Part shown: positions 6,931 to 12,755 of the stretch, in pieces
Layout: every line of letters starts with the position of its first letter
Position numbering within the stretch: position 1 is the stretch's first letter
Origin: Anaerobacillus sp.
GTDB taxonomy: Bacteria > Bacillota > Bacilli > Bacillales_H > Anaerobacillaceae
Assembly: GCA_007120055.1 (NCBI GenBank)
Contig: SKOL01000174.1
Coordinates: 1-14,754 of the forward strand
Length of the DNA: 14,754 bases
Direction: 5' to 3'
Program-made: the position numbers and the translations under genes
The notes under the pieces: model-generated
Told to the model about the DNA's origin: nothing
Databases searched by the model: none
Seen by the model: the letters and a program-made list of their open reading frames with translations, nothing else

Positions 6931-8892
6931 TTAAGCTATACTTTCTTTTTTCGTTATATCATCATCTTTATCTTTTTGAATCATTTTCTGGTATAAAATT
7001 GCAACAATTATAATCGAAGCTGCAATCGCATCAAATAATAAATTTGCATTAATTAAGCATAAAGCTGCAGCTATTAATAAAACTCTAACAATTATACCAG
7101 CCTCTTTTTTAGCAAACCAGCCTTGGACTGCCGCTGCTAAGAAATAAATCCCAATAGCTGCAGTAACTACTGCTAACGCTATTCCACCACTGCTACCTTC
7201 CATCATCAACTGTGGTGAATAATAAAACATATACGGTACAACGAACGCGGCAATTCCTAATTTAAAAGCGGTGACACCGGTTTTAAACGGATCGGTTCCA
7301 GCTACACCAGCTGCTGCATACGCTGCTAACGCTACTGGTGGTGTAATTGCTGACATTACCGCAAAGTAAAATACAAACATATGAGCTGTCAATAATGGGA
7401 TACCCATCGAAACAAGTCCTGGCGCAACTACTGATGCTGCTACAGCATAAGCGGCTGTTGTTGGCATACCCATACCTAAAATAATTGAAATACACATTGC
7501 AAAAACTAAAGCGAGTAACATATTTGTATCGGCAATACCGAGTAACATTGAACTAAATCGCTGCCCAACTCCTGTTAAAGCAATAACACCGACGATCACT
7601 CCGGCAGTTGCACAAACTGCTAAAAGTTGAATTGTATTTTTCATCCCTAATACTAAGGCTTCTATAACTTTTTTCGGTCCCATTTTGTTATCTGGTGTAA
7701 CCCAACTAATAACCAAACAAGCAAGTATCGCCACTGTACCAGAACGGATAACACTATACCCACTTAATAAACTACCGATTAAAAGAATGATTGGAATAAA
7801 TAAATACGCTTGTTTGAACACTCCTTTTAAAGAAGGGAGTTCTTTTCGTGGTAATCCACGCATTCCACTTTTTATCGCCTGAAAATCTACCATAAAATAT
7901 ACTGATAGGAAATACAGTAAAGCCGGTATCGTTGCAGCAATAATAATTTCATGATAACGAATGCCGGTGATTTCAGCCATAATAAAGGCACCTGCCCCCA
8001 TGATCGGCACCATAATTTGTCCACCGGCGGATGCGGTCGCTTCCGTTGCCGCTGCAAACCTTCCTGGATAGCCTACTCTTCTCATTAACGGAATTGTTAA
8101 TGATCCAGTTGCAACTGCGTTCCCTGCAGATGTTCCGTTCATCATCCCCATTAATCCACTAGAGAGTACCGAAACCTTTGCAGGGCCACCACGCATTCCT
8201 CCTGCAAGTGAGAACGAAAAGTCGATAAAATAACGACCAACACCTGACATTTGTAGAAAAGCTCCAAATATAATAAATAGTAAAATATATTTCGAAGATA
8301 CGTCTAATGTCACTCCAAAAACTCCGTCTAACCCAAAAATATAAGTGACAAAACGATCCCAACTATAACCGCGATGGTTTAATATACCAGGTAGATAAGG
8401 ACCAAGAAATGCATAAGCAATAAAAACACTTGCTAAAATTGGTAAAGTCCAACCACTTGTTCTTCTTGTAATTTCAAATACGATCACTAATCCAAGCAAC
8501 GCAACAAATGAATCCATTGCTGTAGGCATAACACCAAAACGGAAAAGTAATGTCGTTAAGTTCATATAAATGTATGCAGTAATAAATATAATACCTAAAA
8601 TTAAGGCCCAATCAATGATGGAAACTCTGTTTGTTCCTTTTCTCGATCCCTTAAAAAGCATTAATGCTAAAATTGCGCCAAAAGCTAAGTGAATGCTCCG
8701 GAAAAGCCATGGATCAATCGGGTAAAAATTTAATACTATAAGATGAAAAAGTGCACCGACTACAGCAATAACAACAAATGCAATTTTTACGATACCTTTT
8801 AAGTCACGAGCTGTAGAAGCCACTTCTGCTTGTTGTTCCATTTCTTTTGCCTGCTCATCACTTAGTATCGATTTCTTTTCTTCTTCTGTCAT
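6931..8892 (-). CDS. TRAP transporter fused permease (DctQ-DctM), TAXI type
   Basis: A 653-residue multi-spanning membrane protein. After an acidic, cytoplasmic N-terminal segment (1-30), four helices within about 31-160 represent the small DctQ-like subunit fused to a DctM-like ion-transporter core. Core landmarks are MMNGTSAGNAVATGSLTIP (250-268), GGQIMVPIMGAG (290-301), GMGMPTTAAY (473-482) and SAITPPVALAAYAAA (514-528), the last three being the Na+ and substrate site hairpins of TRAP transporters. Fusion of both subunits is the rule for TAXI-class systems. It would import an organic acid or amino acid driven by Na+. ATG follows AAGGAGGGG. Only 31 bp separate the start from mobile element copy A, and the binding-protein gene upstream ends in its own terminator, so expression must come from read-through or a promoter in the element-rich gap. 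Confidence 0.93.
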   Translation of the reverse strand: MTEEEKKSILSDEQAKEMEQQAEVASTARDLKGIVKIAFVVIAVVGALFHLIVLNFYPIDPWLFRSIHLAFGAILALMLFKGSRKGTNRVSIIDWALILGIIFITAYIYMNLTTLLFRFGVMPTAMDSFVALLGLVIVFEITRRTSGWTLPILASVFIAYAFLGPYLPGILNHRGYSWDRFVTYIFGLDGVFGVTLDVSSKYILLFIIFGAFLQMSGVGRYFIDFSFSLAGGMRGGPAKVSVLSSGLMGMMNGTSAGNAVATGSLTIPLMRRVGYPGRFAAATEATASAGGQIMVPIMGAGAFIMAEITGIRYHEIIIAATIPALLYFLSVYFMVDFQAIKSGMRGLPRKELPSLKGVFKQAYLFIPIILLIGSLLSGYSVIRSGTVAILACLVISWVTPDNKMGPKKVIEALVLGMKNTIQLLAVCATAGVIVGVIALTGVGQRFSSMLLGIADTNMLLALVFAMCISIILGMGMPTTAAYAVAASVVAPGLVSMGIPLLTAHMFVFYFAVMSAITPPVALAAYAAAGVAGTDPFKTGVTAFKLGIAAFVVPYMFYYSPQLMMEGSSGGIALAVVTAAIGIYFLAAAVQGWFAKKEAGIIVRVLLIAAALCLINANLLFDAIAASIIIVAILYQKMIQKDKDDDITKKESIA

Positions 8893-8923
8893 GAAAACCC
8901 CTCCTTAAGCTTAGTTTGTAGGT

Positions 8924-9042
8924 CAATGAATTTCATAATTCATTATTAACGCCACTAAGATTAATATATAGTTGCGTCAAAACCATTCGCAAACTATATA
9001 TTGCGTGATGTGGCTCTTTTTTGGTAATTATGAAATTCACTC
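8924..9042. mobile_element. MITE-like element, copy A (119 bp), target duplication AGGT
   Basis: Left end CAATGAATTTCATAATTC and right end GGTAATTATGAAATTCACTC form a terminal inverted repeat with 14 matching bases in a row. Inside, GCCAC (8951-8955) pairs with GTGGC (9010-9014), and AATATATAGTTGCG (8963-8976) pairs with 8988-9002. Direct repeats AGGT flank it at 8920-8923 and 9043-9046. It has no coding capacity. It lies 31 bp before the permease start codon. Confidence 0.82.
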
Positions 9043-9053
9043 AGGTACTATGC

Positions 9054-9303
9054 TTTTTAAAATAATTGTTTTATATCCTAGTACCTAAATCTTTTTATAG
9101 CCTAATCTCCAACCATAGATGAAATTGTGTAAAGACGACATGAAGCGTCTCGTTCAATTTTTTATTAAAGAATTTCATAGTTCAATATTATCGCCATTAA
9201 GTAACTAAGTAGTTGCGCTAAACCTCTCGCAACTACTTATAGTTCGATATGGCTCAATTGAGGTAATTATGAAATTCACTCTTATAAACAATTATTTTAA
9301 AAA
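9054..9303. repeat. 18-bp perfect inverted repeat around element copy B
   Basis: TTTTTAAAATAATTGTTT at 9054-9071 is the exact reverse complement of 9286-9303. The 214 bases between them contain mobile element copy B and a small hairpin (AGACG/CGTCT near 9132-9150) followed by a T run on the plus strand. The arms are A/T-rich, but an 18-bp exact match this close is unlikely by chance. Confidence 0.6.
9166..9281. mobile_element. MITE-like element, copy B (116 bp), target duplication TTAT
   Basis: Same orientation and layout as copies A and C but more diverged. Ends are TAAAGAATTTCATAGTTC and GGTAATTATGAAATTCACTC. The inner stem TAAGTAGTTGCG (9206-9217) pairs perfectly over 12 bp with 9228-9239, and GCCAT (9193-9197) pairs with ATGGC (9249-9253). 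Both stems differ in sequence from copy A yet remain paired. Direct repeats TTAT flank it at 9162-9165 and 9282-9285. Confidence 0.78.
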
Positions 9304-9324
9304 ACATCATATAACATGAAATAG

Positions 9325-9378
9325 AAAAAGAGACTGACTGTTGTAAGTATGCTTCACATACTAACAATCAGTCTCTTT
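9325..9378 (-). terminator. Terminator of the TAXI binding-protein gene
   Basis: Arms AAAGAGACTGA (9327-9337) and TCAGTCTCTTT (9368-9378), with further pairing including GTATG/CATAC around a small loop near 9352. On the minus strand it starts 14 bases after the stop codon and ends in a T run. It lies between the binding-protein gene and the permease, so it may act as a partial terminator that sets their ratio. Confidence 0.83.
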
Positions 9379-9392
9379 AATGAATGCTTTTA

Positions 9393-10388
9393 TTACTTCA
9401 CTGAATCTGGAAGATCAATTCCAATTTCCTCATAATAACGAATAGCTCCCGGATGCAATGGAACTACTGTATTATTTAAGATCGCTTCTGGAAGTGCTTC
9501 TTGTGCAGCTCTTGCTGTAGAAACCATAAAGTCGTTATTTTCATGGTAAGCCTTTACTAAATCGTAAACAAACTGCTCATCAGCATCTGCATGAACGATC
9601 CCGAAGTTAAACATTGCAATCGTTTCAATATCTTCAGGGATTTGCTCATACGTTCCACCAGGAATTGTATACTCATCAAAATATGGAAGGTTCTCAATTA
9701 CTTTGGAACGTTGTTCACCAGAGATACCAAACAAACTAACTTCACGTTGTGCTAAAACTTCCTGTACTGCCGGGATTGGAACACCTGCAGCAAAACCAAT
9801 GACATCTAACTGACCATCCATTTGTTGACTGACCATATCACTTGCACCAGCTTGAACTGCATTAGCGTCAACTCCCAATAAATCATGGATCATCGGTAAG
9901 TATGTTCCAGATGTACCACCAGAAGGACCTACACCAACGTTACGCTTCGTACTAATATCATCAATTGAATTAATATTTAGGTCTGTTGACCACCAGTGGA
10001 AAGGAGTTGTGTACATCGGAAAAGCAATTCGAACATCTTCTAGCTTTTGTCCACCAGTCCATTCACCTTCACCTTTAAATCCTTCATAAGCTGGTCCTAA
10101 CGTTACTAAACCGACATCTTGATCTTTACTTTGCACTAATTGCATGTTATGAACTGGGCCGCCAGTTACTTCGACGTTTGAACTAATATTAAGTTCATTA
10201 CTAAGTAATTCACCAAGCCCTGAACCGTAAATGTAATACAACCCACCTTGAGAAGCAGTTCCAATTGTTACAGTAGTCGGATAATCAGATTCACTTCCTC
10301 CTGTTTCTTCACCGCCACCACATGCAGCAGCAAATAATAACGAAATTCCTGCTACAGCTGTGAAAAGACCACGTTTAAATTTCTTCAT
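9393..10388 (-). CDS. TAXI-family TRAP transporter solute-binding lipoprotein
   Basis: A 331-residue extracytoplasmic binding protein. The signal peptide ends in the lipobox LFAAAC with C23 as the lipid anchor, followed by a flexible GGGEETGGSES linker. TAXI-type motifs follow: IGTASQGGLYYIYGSGLGELL (42-62), the hinge segment ending DVGLVTLGPAY (91-101) and VGVGPSGGTSGTYLP (151-165), which resemble glutamate/glutamine-binding TAXI proteins. It would deliver an organic anion or amino acid to the fused permease encoded next to it; the substrate cannot be read from the sequence. ATG follows AAAGGGGG. Upstream lies a promoter with an inverted repeat, and downstream a terminator. About 60% of the other intergenic repeats in the window sit on one side or other of this gene. 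Confidence 0.92.
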   Translation of the reverse strand: MKKFKRGLFTAVAGISLLFAAACGGGEETGGSESDYPTTVTIGTASQGGLYYIYGSGLGELLSNELNISSNVEVTGGPVHNMQLVQSKDQDVGLVTLGPAYEGFKGEGEWTGGQKLEDVRIAFPMYTTPFHWWSTDLNINSIDDISTKRNVGVGPSGGTSGTYLPMIHDLLGVDANAVQAGASDMVSQQMDGQLDVIGFAAGVPIPAVQEVLAQREVSLFGISGEQRSKVIENLPYFDEYTIPGGTYEQIPEDIETIAMFNFGIVHADADEQFVYDLVKAYHENNDFMVSTARAAQEALPEAILNNTVVPLHPGAIRYYEEIGIDLPDSVK

Positions 10389-10428
10389 TTGTCATCCCCC
10401 TTTAAATATTTTTGTTATTTTCTAACTA

Positions 10429-10470
10429 TTCAAATTATATAAGATATTATTAATTTCGTCATAATTTGAA
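10429..10470 (-). promoter_or_regulatory. Promoter of the TAXI binding-protein gene inside an inverted repeat
   Basis: The minus strand has -35 ATGACG (10462-10457), a 17-bp spacer and a perfect -10 TATAAT (10439-10434). A perfect 10-bp inverted repeat, TTCAAATTAT (10470-10461) and ATAATTTGAA (10438-10429), overlaps both boxes. A dimeric regulator bound to both arms would cover the promoter; DctR from the neighbouring operon is a candidate, which is inference. Confidence 0.58.
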
Positions 10471-10530
10471 CATAAAGGTCTTTTTGTTCATTTTGGTCAC
10501 GGAATTTAACCCGTCAGCGAAACATAATTT

Positions 10531-10680
10531 TATACAAACATCATGAAGATAAACGTCACCATCTAATATAGAAAAGGCGGGTGCTTTCCCTCACTCCACC
10601 TTGACCTTCTAACGAATCTCAGACGTTCGTTCGCAAAAGCCCCGCTTTTTTCATACAAAACCTTCATGGCGGCATGCATG
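10531..10680. repeat. Hairpin repeat R, copy 2
   Basis: The same layout as copy 1: ACAAACAT-CATG (10534-10545), a hairpin from 10571 to 10652 with arms GAAAAGGCGGGTGCTTT and AAAGCCCCGCTTTTTTC, the 23-base core at 10601-10623 that is identical to copy 1, and ACAAAACC-T-TCATG (10656-10669). The arms differ from copy 1 but still pair (GCTTT/AAAGC in place of GATTT/AAATC). Confidence 0.68.
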
Positions 10681-10715
10681 TCGCCACGATCTAACATGAA
10701 AAGCCGGTTGGGTGT

Positions 10716-10757
10716 CCTAACCAACTAACAACTAACCAACAAATCAACTGTCCAACT
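10716..10757. repeat. A/C-rich degenerate repeat tract, copy 3
   Basis: Begins CCTAACCAACTAAC and ends CAACTGTCCAACT, the latter shared with copy 1. It lies eight bases beyond the T run of the dctB operon terminator in the direction of transcription. Confidence 0.58.
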
Positions 10758-10764
10758 TTGACAC

Positions 10765-10823
10765 AAAAACTAACACAAATAAGCCATAAGACAACGATTT
10801 GTCTTATGGCTTATTTGTGTTAG
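10765..10823 (-). terminator. 25-bp perfect-stem terminator of the dctSRB operon
   Basis: Two 25-base arms (10770-10794 and 10799-10823) are exact reverse complements around a CGAT loop. The minus strand continues into TTTTT (10769-10765). It lies 170 bp beyond the dctB stop codon, with mobile element copy C between, so the element most likely inserted into the 3' untranslated region. Confidence 0.88.
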
Positions 10824-10847
10824 TAAAAAATAAATTTATATTATAGT

Positions 10848-10967
10848 CAATGAATTTCATAATTCGGTTATCTTAGCCAATAAGATCAATATATAGTTGC
10901 GTCAAAACCATTCGCAAACTATATATTGTTTGATGTGGCTCATTTTTGGTAATTATGAAATTCACTC
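10848..10967. mobile_element. MITE-like element, copy C (120 bp), target duplication TAGT
   Basis: Nearly identical to copy A in its interior (inner stem and loop, ATATATAGTTGCG through CGCAAACTATATATT). Ends are CAATGAATTTCATAATTC and GGTAATTATGAAATTCACTC. AGCCA (10875-10879) pairs with TGGCT (10936-10940). Direct repeats TAGT flank it at 10844-10847 and 10968-10971. It lies between the dctB stop codon and its terminator. Confidence 0.83.
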
Positions 10968-10992
10968 TAGTGCAATATAATTAGATATTACA

Positions 10993-12042
10993 TCAATATC
11001 CTTGAACCTTTCGTATTTCCTTCATTAACTCGTCACCAATAATCGGTTCATATTCATCATAAATCGGTTTTAATTCTTTAAGCCATTGTTTCTTTTCGTC
11101 TTCGGATAATTCGTGTATTTCTGTTATACCGGTACTGGAAATTCTTAGAAACATATCTTCGTTTAATTCTTTGGCGTGTTCTCTTAGCCATACAGTAACT
11201 TCATCAATTGCTTCTTGAATACTTTCTTGATAAATTTCCGGTATTGTATCCCAAAAAATCGGATCGACTAATATTACATAGCCTAAATAATTATGATTAC
11301 TTATTGTCATATATTTTTGCTGTTTATAAAAACCTTTTGAATAAATATTAGAAAGCGTATTTTCTTGTCCATCAACGATTCCATCTTGTAAAACATTGTA
11401 GACTTCATTAAATGGAAATGTACGTGCACGCGCCCCAAGTATTCTGTATGTTTTAAACAGTGCTTCACTAGGCATGACACGAAAAGATAATCCTTTAATA
11501 TCTTCTGGATTAACAACCGGTCTATTATTATTCGTTAATTGCTTAAAACCATTATCCCAAAAGGCTAAACCTTTATACCCTTTTGTTTCAATACTTTTTA
11601 ATAGCAACTCCCCGACCCTTCCGTTAAAAGCTTGTTCAACCATTTGCTCATTATCAAATAGGAAAGGTAAATCAAAAGCGATCCATTTTTCATCATGAAG
11701 TGTCACTTCAGAAAAAGCCGGCGCAATCATGTTTACATCGCCTCTTTTTAATGCTTCAAACTCTTCTTGAGCACTATAAAGCACACCATTCGGAAAAATT
11801 TGTACCTCTACCCAACCATTGGTTTTTTCTTTAACTAGCTCAGCAAAATAGGCAGCCGCCAAACCCTTTGGAGTATTTCGAGCAACGACATGACTAAATT
11901 TCAAAGTATATTTTTCATGAAGACCAACTAACTCTTCATCAACTACAGCTGTTTGGGAATTTGTTTGGAAACCAAACCCTATATAAATTGCAGTAATAAT
12001 TCCTCCGAAAAGGAATAATACAATTGAAAGTAATCCCTTCAT
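10993..12042 (-). CDS. dctB: DctB, DctP-like C4-dicarboxylate binding protein (co-sensor)
   Basis: A 349-residue DctP-family TRAP binding protein with an N-terminal hydrophobic anchor or signal (MKGLLSIVLFLFGGIITAIYIGF) and no lipobox cysteine. Family landmarks include LKFSHVVARNTPKGLAA (47-63), IFPNGVLYS (82-90), GLAFWDNGFKQLT (158-170), the carboxylate-clamping arginine R188 in LSFRVMPSE, and DGQENTLSNIYSKGF (224-238). These match B. subtilis DctB closely as I recall it. There, DctB does not feed a TRAP permease but works with the DctS sensor. The gene overlaps dctR by four bases (ATGA), a sign of translational coupling and of a signalling role. No DctP-class permease is present here; the only TRAP permease nearby is of the TAXI class. 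Confidence 0.9.
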   Translation of the reverse strand: MKGLLSIVLFLFGGIITAIYIGFGFQTNSQTAVVDEELVGLHEKYTLKFSHVVARNTPKGLAAAYFAELVKEKTNGWVEVQIFPNGVLYSAQEEFEALKRGDVNMIAPAFSEVTLHDEKWIAFDLPFLFDNEQMVEQAFNGRVGELLLKSIETKGYKGLAFWDNGFKQLTNNNRPVVNPEDIKGLSFRVMPSEALFKTYRILGARARTFPFNEVYNVLQDGIVDGQENTLSNIYSKGFYKQQKYMTISNHNYLGYVILVDPIFWDTIPEIYQESIQEAIDEVTVWLREHAKELNEDMFLRISSTGITEIHELSEDEKKQWLKELKPIYDEYEPIIGDELMKEIRKVQGY

Positions 12043-12755
12043 GAGCGAACCTCATTATCCGATTTAATTAGACGATAAAGTTGAATTGGTCTACCGATCG
12101 TTCCGTACGTTAACTCCATTTCTACCTTTTTCGTTGACTCTAAATAATTTAAATACCTACGAACTGTAACCCTTGCTAGCCCTACTTCTGAACCAATCTC
12201 CTCAGCAGACTTCGGACAATCAATTTGTTCTAAAAAGTCTAAAATTTGCTTTAGAGTAACCGAATGTAAACCTTTTGGTAATTCTCCCTGTTTATTTTGT
12301 TCTTTTTGTTGCATTACTTCATCAAGTTTGTCTTGAGAAATTTTATCGGTTTTCCTAAGTTTGTCATACATTTCTTTATATTGATCCAAAGCTTGCTTTA
12401 ATCGTTCAAAGGTGAATGGCTTTACAATATAGTCTACGACACCATATCTTAATAGCTTTTTTACAGTTAACGTATCATTTGCAGCAGTAACAGCGATAAT
12501 GTCAACATCCAGTTGTTCTTGTCGTAATTCTGAAATCGTTTGTAAACCATCTTCTTTAGGCATATAAATATCAAGTAAGACTAAATCAGGCTGTAGTTCC
12601 TTTACTTTTTCCCTGCCTTCTTTACCGTTTGCAGCAACCCCAACAACTGTAAACCCTTTTACTTTTTCAACAAACATCCGATTTACCTCTTGAACCATAA
12701 GGTCATCTTCAATTAATAAAATCCGTATTTGCTGTTCTTTACTTTGCTGCTTCAT
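12039..12755 (-). CDS. dctR: DctR, response regulator of the DctS sensor
   Basis: A 238-residue CitB/DctR-type response regulator. The receiver domain (11-130) has the acidic pocket E16-D17-D18, phosphoacceptor D62 in LVLLDIYMPKEDG, T90 and K112 in DYIVKPF, all in place. A linker of charged residues follows, then a C-terminal DNA-binding domain at about 165-232 with the helix-turn-helix SAEEIGSEVGLARVTVRRYLNYLE. Phosphorylated by DctS, it should activate genes for dicarboxylate uptake. It overlaps the end of dctS by 17 bases and has GGGGG upstream of its ATG. Direct targets are not shown; the inverted repeat at the TAXI promoter is a candidate. Confidence 0.92.
   Translation of the reverse strand: MKQQSKEQQIRILLIEDDLMVQEVNRMFVEKVKGFTVVGVAANGKEGREKVKELQPDLVLLDIYMPKEDGLQTISELRQEQLDVDIIAVTAANDTLTVKKLLRYGVVDYIVKPFTFERLKQALDQYKEMYDKLRKTDKISQDKLDEVMQQKEQNKQGELPKGLHSVTLKQILDFLEQIDCPKSAEEIGSEVGLARVTVRRYLNYLESTKKVEMELTYGTIGRPIQLYRLIKSDNEVRS

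Larger units (their letters stand above)
8893..9392. other. 500-bp intergenic region within the TRAP locus
   Basis: No gene is visible. From right to left it holds the terminator of the binding-protein gene, mobile element copy B with an 18-bp inverted repeat on each side, mobile element copy A, and the permease ribosome binding site AAGGAGGGG. I found no convincing sigma-A promoter for the permease. Confidence 0.7.
10389..10992. other. 604-bp intergenic region between dctB and the TAXI gene
   Basis: No gene is visible. From right to left it holds mobile element copy C, the dctB operon terminator, an A/C tract, an ACAAAACC-x-TCATG motif, hairpin repeat R copy 2, a second such motif and the TAXI gene promoter. 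Nearly every part is accounted for by one of these. Confidence 0.7.

Noticed and set aside
7283..7495. Cys/Ser-rich open frame inside the TRAP permease
   Set aside because: An alternative frame of a conserved membrane gene; its composition reflects the codons of alanine- and valine-rich helices.
8963..9002. Promoter inside element copy A (TTGCGT or TTTGCG with TATATA at 17 bp)
   Set aside because: The -35 match is only about three of six, and the -10 is lost in copy B, so it is not a conserved property of the element.
8924..10967. Riboswitch or CRISPR explanation for the three repeats
   Set aside because: The copies lie both upstream and downstream of genes, are separated by unequal unrelated sequence, and carry target duplications, which fits mobile DNA better.
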